Assembly (NCBI RefSeq): GCF_028736235.1
Contig: NZ_CP117884.1
Span: forward strand, 1,984,001-2,048,000
Direction of reading: 5' to 3'
DNA length: 64,000 nt
Source: Lacticaseibacillus pabuli
GTDB taxonomy: Bacteria; Bacillota; Bacilli; Lactobacillales; Lactobacillaceae
The notes under the pieces were generated by a model. The model worked only from the letters and a program-made list of their open reading frames with translations, had not been told where the DNA came from and did no database searches. The position numbers and the translations under genes were made by a program. This document shows, in pieces, positions 16,374-24,045 of the stretch (positions are counted from its first letter, which is position 1; the number at the start of each line of letters is the position of its first letter).

Positions 16374-17621
16374 TCACACCTTCCGATAACGTTTCATTCC
16401 AACAATATTCAACATTGTTAGTACGACCATAAACCCTACTAATATTAACAAATTGACACCAATATCGCCAAGCCCAGCACCCTTTGTCACAACAGCCGTC
16501 AACGCATTAGCACCATAGTATAACGGCATGATGTGGGCAATTGCTTGCAACCAACTGGCCATGCCATCGACTGGAACCAACCCAGCAAAAAAGATTTGTG
16601 GTACAACAATCAGTGGAATAAACTGAATCATTTGAAATTCTGAGTTAGCAAAGGTGGAAATAAAGATACCCAAGGTCAAAGCCACTAACGCTAATAATAA
16701 GTTAGTCAGAAAGACCAGCCAAATACTACCAACTAAGTGAATCTTGAAGACCGTAATTGTAAAAACAACGGTCAGGACAGTCTGAATGATGGCAAAGCCC
16801 CCATAACCAATTAGATAGCCCATAATAATTTCACTCCGTCGAATTGGGGTTGCAAGTAGCCGGCTTAGGGTTCCAGTAGTGCGTTCATTCAAAAGTGAAA
16901 CGCCAGAAATCAAGAACACAAAGAAGAAGACAAAGAAACCGAGAAAGGCTGGCAAAAAGTTTTCAAAGAACGTTGAATCACTACTACCATAAATATAATG
17001 AGACTTAGTCGTATAACTGGTTGCTTTAGCTGACTGAGTCGAACTAGACGTCGTGGCTGTGGCCTGCTTGAGTTGCTTTTGTAATTTCTCAGCAGTTGCC
17101 TGGTCACCGCGGGCCTGGGCTTGTGCAATGGCAGTCTTCAGCTTGGTCACCGTTGCTTGTGTCTGGGCTGCTGTCAGCTTCTTCAAAGCGGCTTGTTGCG
17201 ATTCAAGGGCCGCACGCTGTTTCTTAGTAACGGTCACCAGCGTCTTCATTTTCAACTTGACTAATCCTGACTGTAAACTCGCCTTAATTAAAGACGTGTT
17301 GGTTGGATTGCTATTTGAATAAGTAATCGTCAATTGACCATTTTTCTGAGTCAAATAGCCATCTAGATCATGCTGCTTAATCATTTTCCGTGCCTGTGAA
17401 CTATCATAATGATGAATCGTCACGTTTTTGGTATCGATCACGTTAACCACGGATTGGTCTACATGATGAACACCCAAGCTTGCTACTTGCGTCGTGTTGT
17501 TTTGAAATAAGAAATACATCAGCGTCATAATCAGCAATGGTGCCAAAAACATCAGCGCCAAGGTACGCTTATCACGTAACATTTGCTTAAAAACTCGTCT
17601 AACGATTGCCATCGTTCGCAT
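16374..17621 (-). CDS. ABC-2 type exporter permease
   Basis: The 415-residue permease has one N-terminal transmembrane helix (LALMFLAPLLIMTLMYFLF) and a large external domain with an Ala/Gln/Thr-rich coiled coil (AQTQATVTKLKTAIAQAQAR). Five C-terminal helices follow, from FLPAFLGFFVFFFVFLISGV onward. This is the ABC-2 (YhgE/YfiM-like) topology of drug or toxic-compound exporters. It overlaps the ATPase gene by 23 bp and precedes the TetR gene, so the three form one operon. Confidence 0.9.
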   Translation of the reverse strand: MRTMAIVRRVFKQMLRDKRTLALMFLAPLLIMTLMYFLFQNNTTQVASLGVHHVDQSVVNVIDTKNVTIHHYDSSQARKMIKQHDLDGYLTQKNGQLTITYSNSNPTNTSLIKASLQSGLVKLKMKTLVTVTKKQRAALESQQAALKKLTAAQTQATVTKLKTAIAQAQARGDQATAEKLQKQLKQATATTSSSTQSAKATSYTTKSHYIYGSSDSTFFENFLPAFLGFFVFFFVFLISGVSLLNERTTGTLSRLLATPIRRSEIIMGYLIGYGGFAIIQTVLTVVFTITVFKIHLVGSIWLVFLTNLLLALVALTLGIFISTFANSEFQMIQFIPLIVVPQIFFAGLVPVDGMASWLQAIAHIMPLYYGANALTAVVTKGAGLGDIGVNLLILVGFMVVLTMLNIVGMKRYRKV

Positions 17622-18342
17622 CTTGCATCCGCCCCGCTTTCAAAAAGACCTGTTCGATCGTATCTACTGCATACTGTTGTTTCAGTGCCGCGGGTGTCCC
17701 CTCAGCAAGCGCAATCCCGTGCCGAATCAACATGAGATAATCACACCGTTCTGCTTCGTCCATGACATGCGTTGTCACGAGCATCGCCTTACCGGTATCC
17801 TTGAGCTTATTTAGTTCGGTCCAAATTTGTTGCCGTAATTCTGGATCAATCCCAACGGTCGGTTCATCTAAAATCAATAATTGGGGATCCTGAATCAGGG
17901 CAATTGCCAACGACAAGCGCCGTTTCATCCCACCCGAATAGCCACTGACCCGCTTGTCTAATTGGGACGTTAAATCAACTAATCCGGCTGCATAATCAAT
18001 CATCTGTGCTAACTTTATTTTTGGAACGCTCATCAATTGCCCAAACAAGGTCAGGTTTTCACGGGCCGTTAGTGTCTCATACAAAGCGTCACTTTGGGCC
18101 ATATACCCTACTTGTGCCATTACCGCCCTATTGGGCATCACCGTATCCATGACTTTAACAGTGCCACTATCCACAGCTTCCATCCCTAAAATACTCTTGA
18201 TCAAGGTGGTCTTCCCAGCTCCTGATGGCCCAATCAAGCCATAAATCATTCCAGCCGGCAGTGTCAAATCAATCTGATTGAGCACTTGCTGATGACCAAA
18301 GTGCTTGCTGACCTGCTTGGCGATGACATAATCCGTTGCCAT
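17599..18342 (-). CDS. ABC exporter ATP-binding protein
   Basis: I choose the ATG at 18342 (MATDYVIAKQVSKHFG) because AGAGGG lies just upstream; an earlier in-frame start at 18384 would fall inside the operator. The 247-residue ATPase has Walker A GPSGAGKTTLIK, signature YSGGMKRRLSLAIAL, Walker B LLILDEPTVGID and switch His in VTTHVMDEAERCD. It belongs to the DrrA/CcmA-like class that energises ABC-2 exporters. It is the first gene of the operon. Confidence 0.92.
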   Translation of the reverse strand: MATDYVIAKQVSKHFGHQQVLNQIDLTLPAGMIYGLIGPSGAGKTTLIKSILGMEAVDSGTVKVMDTVMPNRAVMAQVGYMAQSDALYETLTARENLTLFGQLMSVPKIKLAQMIDYAAGLVDLTSQLDKRVSGYSGGMKRRLSLAIALIQDPQLLILDEPTVGIDPELRQQIWTELNKLKDTGKAMLVTTHVMDEAERCDYLMLIRHGIALAEGTPAALKQQYAVDTIEQVFLKAGRMQDANDGNR

Positions 18343-18364
18343 TTTAATAACCCTCTTTCTCAAA

Positions 18365-18452
18365 GAGAGTGTATGCTCACTCACTTAATGGCTTTAGTAT
18401 AATCAGCACATCTCGGTTTGTCAATATTAAAATGAGTTATCACTCACTTATT
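18365..18452 (-). promoter_or_regulatory. promoter and TetR operator of the ABC exporter operon
   Basis: On the minus strand, TTGACA (18419-18424) and TATACT (18396-18401) are spaced 17 bp, a near-consensus promoter. The sequence aagtgagtga occurs on both sides: around 18376-18386 between the -10 and the gene, and around 18440-18450 upstream of the -35. TetR dimers bound there could block the polymerase from both sides. Confidence 0.75.
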
Positions 18453-18486
18453 TTGTTTCCGGCCCATTTGTCACCGCATTGCAAAC

Positions 18487-18524
18487 AAAAATGCGCCACC
18501 CCGTTGTTGGGATGTCGCATTTTA
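18487..18524. terminator. hairpin terminator
   Basis: The arms aaaatgcg(c)cacccc and ggg(atgt)cgcatttt form an imperfect stem with A- and T-runs at its edges. It separates the exporter promoter from the broken IS30 to the right. Confidence 0.6.
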
Positions 18525-18809
18525 ATTAAATAGCAGCACTGATATAAGCGTTAGCAATGTTTTGGTAGATTGCAAATTTAATCCGAATTTTTGGACAAAT
18601 TTGTCAGCATAACCTGATACGGTGTTTGCCAGTCGAGTATTTTAAGCGGTCGCTGGTTAATTTGGAGTAACGTCGTCGTTAAATCTTGAGCACTAATGTG
18701 CTCAAAATAAGTCCCCTTAGGATAAAAATAGCGTAAGTTCCGATTAAATCGTTCATTACTGCCGCGCTCAGCTGGCGTATAAGCATGGCAGTAATAGGTC
18801 TTAATACCA

Positions 18810-20431
18810 CCTGGATTATTCATAGAATTTCAAAAAAGCAGCGCAATCCCATGATTCACACGGGACTGCGCTGCTTTGGTGTTTCACCCATTGGGTGCGC
18901 CTATATGCTAAGGTTGAGTCGATGAAAACCATCACGAAAGCGAGGCTTCACACCATCTCAACTTTAACCAGCTTATCCCTGCAATGCAATACCAATGTGA
19001 CTGTGACCGCCGACGGCGGTCAACTTTCAAATGACGCCGGGCTCGTTTTGTTCCAAGAGTTTCTTCATCGTATCAACTTTAGGAAACTTGCCAATCAGTG
19101 CCTCAAGTTACCAGACCAACGACGATTCTGGAAGGCCTCGATGATCGACATCTTCTTGGAAAAATTGTTGCTCGACGTTGCCGGGTATTTACATGACAGT
19201 AGTGCCAATGACTGGCAACGTGATCCCGTACTGGCGGCCACCTTGGGTAGCTCTCGGCTAGTCTCACAGCCCTCACTTTCACGGTTTTTCAAGCGCCTTG
19301 AAGACGCCGACCTAGATGACTTTCGGAAGCTTATCTGGCAAGTAGCCGCCTTGGCTTTCCGTCTTAGTGGTCAATCCCGCTTCGTGCTGGATATAGACTC
19401 AACGCATTGTGATACTTTCGGTAATCAAGAACGGTCCGCCTTCAACGCTCACTATATGGCCTATGGATATCACCCTCAGGTTGTATTTGATCAAGAGTCC
19501 GGGTTGCTCTTAGACGCCTTGATGCGCCCTGGCAATGAGTACACCGGCAAGGAAGCCGATAAGTTCGTCGAGACAACTTTTTCGCGCCTATCGGCGCTCC
19601 CTCAAAGCACCAGCGTCATCATTCGAGGCGATTCGGGGTTTGCTGCGCCAAAATTTTACGAGATGTGCGACACACATGGCGTCGACTTTTTGGTTCGACT
19701 CAAGGCAAATTCAAAGCTTGGGAAGCTGGCAGAAACGGCCTTAGTGGATTGTCCTCCAAAATATGAAGAGAGCAAATGCGTCTACCACGAATTCAAGTAT
19801 CAGGCCGCGTCATGGGGTAAAGCTCGCCGTGTTATCGTATGTTCTACTCATACGGCAGATGAGCTAGTTCCCTGGAACCACGCATTCGTAGTGACCAGCC
19901 TGGCCTCCGAGGCTCCAGAGACTTTGTTCAAGACCTATAGACAGCGGGGCAATGCTGAGAACCAAATTAAGGAGCTGAAATGCGGGTTTGGCTTTGACAA
20001 AACAGACAGCTCAACTTTTGCACGGAACACTGCACGAGCCTTGATCACCGGTATTGCCTATAACCTGGTTCAGCTCTTTAAACAGCTCTTTGTCTCGGAA
20101 GACCGTCGTTCAACCATCTCCTCGCTACGGTTCAGTCTCTTTCACATCGCCGGTAGGATTACTTGGCACGCCCGTCGTGTGGTGATTCATCTTGCTTCTA
20201 ACTATGTTTACAAGAACTGGTTTAGTCGGCTCATGGACGAAGTCCATCAGTTGGCGACCTGAACTGAATAACTGAATAGGTCGTGCGTCGAGCCGAAAAC
20301 TGGGTCGGTCTGTTCGTGGTGCATCGATCACCAACTTCTCCGCTCAGCCAGTATTCGCAACGCTCCAAACGTTGCTTTCAGACCGGCCAGATGCGATTTC
20401 ATGTCCCAAATACCGAGGTGAATAATCCAGG
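18810..20431 (+). mobile_element. IS1380-family insertion sequence, copy 1
   Basis: The element is 1622 bp with 13-bp inverted ends cctggattattca. It is flanked by atacca on both sides (18804-18809 and 20432-20437), a target duplication within the IS30 transposase gene. It is the only one of four copies on the plus strand. Confidence 0.93.
18895..20262 (+). CDS. IS1380-family transposase, copy 1
   Basis: This 455-residue DDE transposase is annotated from a GTG (MRLYAKVESMKTITK); this copy also has an ATG ten codons in, which the other three lack. Catalytic motifs are VLDIDSTHCDTFG, IIRGDSGFAAPKF and RGNAENQIKELKCGFG. Length is normal for IS1380. It differs from the other copies by Lys instead of Gln in NFRKLANQ. 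It probably acts on all four copies in the window. Confidence 0.93.
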   Translation: MRLYAKVESMKTITKARLHTISTLTSLSLQCNTNVTVTADGGQLSNDAGLVLFQEFLHRINFRKLANQCLKLPDQRRFWKASMIDIFLEKLLLDVAGYLHDSSANDWQRDPVLAATLGSSRLVSQPSLSRFFKRLEDADLDDFRKLIWQVAALAFRLSGQSRFVLDIDSTHCDTFGNQERSAFNAHYMAYGYHPQVVFDQESGLLLDALMRPGNEYTGKEADKFVETTFSRLSALPQSTSVIIRGDSGFAAPKFYEMCDTHGVDFLVRLKANSKLGKLAETALVDCPPKYEESKCVYHEFKYQAASWGKARRVIVCSTHTADELVPWNHAFVVTSLASEAPETLFKTYRQRGNAENQIKELKCGFGFDKTDSSTFARNTARALITGIAYNLVQLFKQLFVSEDRRSTISSLRFSLFHIAGRITWHARRVVIHLASNYVYKNWFSRLMDEVHQLAT

Positions 20432-20921
20432 ATACCATATTGTGATTCAAGTGATACTAGCCCACTAAACTCAGTGCCACGGTCCACAGTAAAGCTGTGC
20501 ACCGGACCATTAAAAGTGGTTAGGAACTTAGTTAGTGCTTCATTAACAGTCGCTGTCGTCCGATCTTTTAACCGGTATGCCTAAAGGAACCGTGATTTTC
20601 GATCGATTAAAGTTAATAAAACTGCCTTACTATGCCCACGAGGACCAACGACTGTATCTAGTTCAAAATCGCTGATGCGATTATGTTGATTAATCATCAT
20701 GGGACGCTGTTCAATTGATCGCCCCAAAGATTGATTATATTTGGATCGTTGGTCAACGTTACGCCGTTGGCGTACGCCATGTTCAGGTAGATCATTCAAG
20801 GAGAAACCAATTCTCCCCTGATTTAGCCAATTATAAATAGTGGCCGTTGAACTAGGCCACTATACTAAAAAAATGGACTATTTTTATTCAGTCCGTAAAA
20901 TGAAAGTATAGGAGTATTTTT

Positions 20922-21165
20922 ATGTCAATTCGTTAATTCACAAGATTTCAAAGATTCATTGGTTAAACTTCACCAAGAAGGCCGTTCACTTAAATCATTA
21001 GCAGAAGAATTTGGTCCGTCGAAAGATTCTATTGCTATTTGGGTTAAACAAGCTATCCCAATCATGATCAAGGGTCAGTCAAAGACGTTAAAAGACGTCA
21101 AGCAACTAGAGAAGCGCCTCGCTATTTTGGAGGAAGAAAACGAAATTTTATCACGCATAGCCTAA
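20922..21165 (+). pseudogene. IS3-family OrfA fragment with frameshift
   Basis: An ATG at 20922 after AGGAG gives MSIR and then a stop. A one-base shift (extra A near 20935) restores a frame reading NSQDFKDSLVKLHQEGRSL then LAEEFGPSKDSIAIWVKQA. This is the helix-turn-helix of an IS3/IS150-type OrfA. It ends abruptly after the leucine-zipper segment EKRLAILEEENEIL. No orfB remains next to it. Confidence 0.65.
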
Positions 21166-21210
21166 CAGTCAGGTTATAATGATTATAAATTAGTAATCGG
21201 AGGTGGGCAT

Positions 21211-21861
21211 ATGAATTCATTAATTAGTTTAGAAAAAGTTAATTATCAAATCGCTGATCAACATATTTTACATGATGTTGATTGGCAGATTCCAGCTGGG
21301 GCTCATATTACATTGACGGGACCATCCGGTGGTGGGAAAAGTACGTTATTACGGATCATTGCGGCCATGATTTCTAAAACAAGTGGGACCTTGATTTTTG
21401 ATGGGAAGCCGATTGAAAACTATGACCCAATCATGTATCGGCGGCAAGTCTCATATTGTTTCCAACAACCGACGTTATTTGGTGAGACGGTGGCAGATAA
21501 CTTAGCTTTCCCGTACCAAATTCGTAAGCAAGTCATGGATACGCAACGAGTGGTAACGGCGTTAAATAATGTTGGGCTATCCGAACGAACCCTGCATCAG
21601 CCGATTACCGAGCTTTCCGGTGGTGAACGTCAGCGGGTCGCGATGATTCGCAACATCTTATTCTTACCAAAAGTGTTGTTATTAGATGAGGTGACAGCTG
21701 GTTTGGATGAAAATAATAAGCAAATCGTGCACGCCTGGTTACGACAGTTAAATGAGCAGGATCACGTGACAACGATCATGATTACTCATGACGCGACAGA
21801 GATTGATGCGGCAGATCAATTAGCAAAAGTGGTTGCTGGCAGATTGGAGGTACACGCATGA
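21211..21861 (+). CDS. fetA: ABC ATPase of FetAB-type iron exporter
   Basis: This 216-residue ATPase starts 7 bp after GGAGG. Walker A is GPSGGGKSTLLR, the signature ELSGGERQRVAMIRN, Walker B VLLLDEVTAGLD and the switch His IMITHD. The gene overlaps by four bases a fetB-like membrane gene, and its size fits FetA (YbbL). FetAB exports iron and protects against oxidative stress in E. coli; here the partner is truncated. The pair looks chromosomal in origin. Confidence 0.75.
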   Translation: MNSLISLEKVNYQIADQHILHDVDWQIPAGAHITLTGPSGGGKSTLLRIIAAMISKTSGTLIFDGKPIENYDPIMYRRQVSYCFQQPTLFGETVADNLAFPYQIRKQVMDTQRVVTALNNVGLSERTLHQPITELSGGERQRVAMIRNILFLPKVLLLDEVTAGLDENNKQIVHAWLRQLNEQDHVTTIMITHDATEIDAADQLAKVVAGRLEVHA

Positions 21862-22202
21862 ATTTAGCAGTTAATAATACGTCGCTATTTTTGGCGGCAA
21901 TGTTAGTGCTCGTCGCGTTAGGAATTAGTTTGTGGCAGAAACTTGGCTTGGATAGGGACATCGTCATTGGTGTCGTGCGGGCTGTTGTACAACTATTTAT
22001 CGTGGGTTACTTGCTAAAGTATATTTTCCGAGTCAACAATTTGTGGCTAACGCTGGCGATGATGGGCTTCATTATCTTCAATGCGGCTTGGAATGCGAAA
22101 AAACGGGGGCCGGGGATTGACCATGCATTAGCCATTTCGTTATTAGCCATTTTTGTTAGTACGGGGGTAACACTCGGCGTCCTCGTGCTATCTTGGATGT
22201 AA
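21858..22202 (+). pseudogene. fetB: FetB-like permease, truncated
   Basis: The first 114 residues carry FetB (UPF0014) features: LFLAAMLVLVALGISLWQKLGLDRDIVIGVVRAVVQLFIVGYLL, then MMGFIIFNAAWNAKKRGPGI. The family is normally about 250 residues with seven helices, and this product stops after three to four. The stop is ten bases before the IS3 left end, so the break predates or accompanies that insertion. The transporter is presumably inactive. Confidence 0.75.
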
Positions 22203-22274
22203 GCTGATTCCTGAGACAACTTTTAAGAGAGGGTATAATGAATAAATCGTCTCTCAAAAGGAAGGAATTTTTAC

Positions 22275-22526
22275 ATGCCAACTCGTTTCGACAAAGAATT
22301 CAAACAAAACATTATCAACCTATATAAGCAAGGCGAATCAGCTGCCCAACTGGCCAGAGAATATGGCATTGGCTATTCAACAGTTCATAAGTGGATCCAG
22401 GGCCAGGCCAAAACTCAATCCGGTAAATCGCCAGACGAAATCAAAGCGATGGAAAAGCGACTGGCTTCGCTGTCTGAGGAGAACGAAATCCTAAAAAAAG
22501 CCCTAGGCTTCCTTGCGCAGAAGTAA
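22275..22526 (+). CDS. IS3-family OrfA
   Basis: This 83-residue protein has a helix-turn-helix (SAAQLAREYGIGYSTVHKWIQG) and a leucine-zipper-like end (MEKRLASLSEENEILKKALGF). AAAAAAAG at 22493-22500 near its end is a classic slippery site. A -1 shift there would fuse OrfA to OrfB. Alone, OrfA usually acts as an inhibitor. Confidence 0.9.
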   Translation: MPTRFDKEFKQNIINLYKQGESAAQLAREYGIGYSTVHKWIQGQAKTQSGKSPDEIKAMEKRLASLSEENEILKKALGFLAQK

Positions 22527-23422
22527 CCAATATCTTTGATTACATTCACCAAGAAAGCCATCACCACCAGGTAACCAAGATGTGCCGAATCCTCGGTGTT
22601 TCCAGAGCTCAGTATTATCGTTATCGATCCCCCAAACCTTCAAAACGCCGGGCCGAAGATGCGGACTTGAAACAACGGATTCTGCGGATCTTTGCGGAAT
22701 TTAAGCAGCGATACGGTGTTATGAAGATCCACCATGAATTGAATCTGGAACTTCAACCACTGCAGCTTCGGTGCAGTCCACGACGGATCTCCCGGATCAT
22801 GAAGGAACTGGATATCCACTCCGTTACCGTCAATAAGTGGAAAGCGGCTTCGGCTTCCAAAACCAAGGTTGAACAGCGTCCCAACTTGCTTAAGCAGGAT
22901 TTCTCGACCACTGGTTTAAATCAAAAATGGACCGCTGATATGACCTATATTCAAACGAAGCGTAATGGCTGGTGTTACTTATCAACCATCATGGACCTGC
23001 ACTCACGACGGATTATCGGCTATTCGTTTTCAAAAAAGATGGATACTGATTTAGTCTTGAAGACCCTTGAAAGCGCGGTTAAAAATCGAACCATTACTGG
23101 GGACCTGATTATTCATACGGATTTAGGATCACAGTATACCAGCGATGATTACAATCAACGTTTAACTGAATTACATATCCACCACTCATACAGCCGTAAG
23201 GGTTGTCCGTATGATAATGCGCCAATGGAATCCTTTCACGCTTCCCTCAAAAAGGAATGTGTTTATCCAGTGCCGGTCTTTGAAGATTATGAAACTGCCG
23301 CTGCCGTCCTCTTTGAATATGTGCATGCTTTCTACAATAGGAAGAGAATTCATAGTTCACTGGGCTACCAGACCCCCTTACAAGTTGAAATTGCAACACT
23401 TACGAGCCAAATGGCCGCCTGA
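22499..23422 (+). CDS. IS3-family OrfB (transposase catalytic part, -1 frame)
   Basis: The frame is open from the A7G slippery site through to 23422, so it is probably made as an OrfAB fusion. An internal ATG at 22580 (MCRILGVSRAQYYRYRS) could also give free OrfB of 280 residues. The DDE motif is complete: KWTADMTYIQT, IIHTDLGSQYTS and YDNAPMESFHASLK, ending YNRKRIHSSLGYQTP. All catalytic residues are present. Confidence 0.9.
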   Translation, partial: SPRLPCAEVTNIFDYIHQESHHHQVTKMCRILGVSRAQYYRYRSPKPSKRRAEDADLKQRILRIFAEFKQRYGVMKIHHELNLELQPLQLRCSPRRISRIMKELDIHSVTVNKWKAASASKTKVEQRPNLLKQDFSTTGLNQKWTADMTYIQTKRNGWCYLSTIMDLHSRRIIGYSFSKKMDTDLVLKTLESAVKNRTITGDLIIHTDLGSQYTSDDYNQRLTELHIHHSYSRKGCPYDNAPMESFHASLKKECVYPVPVFEDYETAAAVLFEYVHAFYNRKRIHSSLGYQTPLQVEIATLTSQMAA

Positions 23423-23561
23423 TTTAATGCTTTCCAGGGTTCAAATAAGTTATTAATCGCGATTAATGATTTATTTGAGCTGTGGAAGGTAAACGCGGTT
23501 CTGAATGTCTCTTAAAATCTGTCTCAAATATTGACTTCAATCCATGCTAGGGCCATTCCGT

Positions 23562-23595
23562 GTTATGTGACACAATATCCATTGTGTCACATAAC
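23562..23595. repeat. perfect 15-bp palindrome
   Basis: The arms gttatgtgacacaat and attgtgtcacataac flank a 4-base loop (atcc). There is no T-run, so it is not a terminator. It lies 63 bp upstream of the higB start, between IS3 and the higB promoter. A dimeric regulator site or recombination site is possible. Confidence 0.7.
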
Positions 23596-23611
23596 CAAAA
23601 TTCGTTGGATG

Positions 23612-23654
23612 TTGTTTTTTGTTTACCAAAGTGGTAATATTACCTATGAGGTAA
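23612..23654 (+). promoter_or_regulatory. higBA promoter with overlapping palindromic operators
   Basis: TTGTTT (23612-23617) and TAATAT (23635-23640) are 17 bp apart. Three overlapping palindromes cover the -10: ttaccaaagtggtaa (23623-23637), ggtaatattacc (23633-23644) and ttacctatgaggtaa (23640-23654). These are good candidates for HigA autorepression sites. Confidence 0.75.
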
Positions 23655-23658
23655 TGAA

Positions 23659-24045
23659 ATGGAATATTTCGGTGACACTACTAAGTTAACAAAGATTCTT
23701 AGTAATCCCAGATTGCGGACCAAGACTTTCGGACGTGATCGAGCTAACCGCATTGGCCAAAGACTTTCTGATTTTGAGGAGGCTTCAACGCTAGATGATA
23801 TTTCTCGTCTTCCTCCTGCCCGCTTACATCCGTTACATGGTGATCGCGAGAATCAATTCGCGGTTGACGTAGGTCCTAATTGGCGGATGATTTTTGAAGG
23901 TTATAATCGATATGACGAACTGACCACAAAAACATCAAAAGCAGTAACAATCGTAATCCTGGATTATTCACCTCGGTATTTGGGACATGAAATCGCATCT
24001 GGCCGGTCTGAAAGCAACGTTTGGAGCGTTGCGAATACTGACTGA
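23659..24045 (+). pseudogene. higB: HigB-like toxin split by IS1380 copy 2
   Basis: Residues 1-99 (MEYFGDTTKLTKILSN ... TTKTSKAVTIV) form a HigB/RelE-type toxin. The frame then enters IS1380 and picks up an IS-encoded tail (ending NVWSVANTD). Removing the IS and one copy of its target duplication gtaat restores ...VTIVILEIEDYH stop, a 107-residue toxin ending 13 bases before higA. The gene is therefore a recent IS knock-out; partial activity of the chimera is unknown. Confidence 0.85.

Larger units (their letters stand above)
18578..20838 (-). pseudogene. IS30-family transposase split by IS1380 and a stop codon
   Basis: The C-terminal piece (18578-18809: GGIKTYYCHAYTPAERGSNERFN...) and the middle piece (20432-20838: ...HGVRQRRNVDQRSKYNQ, ISDFELDTVVGPRGHSKAVL) belong to one ISLpl1-like IS30 transposase. 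Three kinds of damage are visible. IS1380 copy 1 sits inside it. A TAG replaces a codon between KSRFL and AYRLKDRTTATVNEAL. The N-terminus is missing beyond 20838, where an IS1182-type end abuts. It is distinct from the IS30 at 7612-8878. Confidence 0.8.
22212..23526 (+). mobile_element. IS3-family insertion sequence, complete
   Basis: The inverted ends read tgagacaacttttaagaga (left) and tgagacagattttaagaga (right, inverted), bounding orfA and orfB over 1315 bp. No short target duplication is visible (ttcc versus aata), so the flanks may have been exchanged by recombination. Confidence 0.88.

Noticed and set aside
19535..19744. Repeated 65-69-codon frames within every IS1380 copy (for example 19095-19292, 24055-24264)
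   Set aside because: They are shadows of the transposase gene in other frames and recur only because the IS is repeated.
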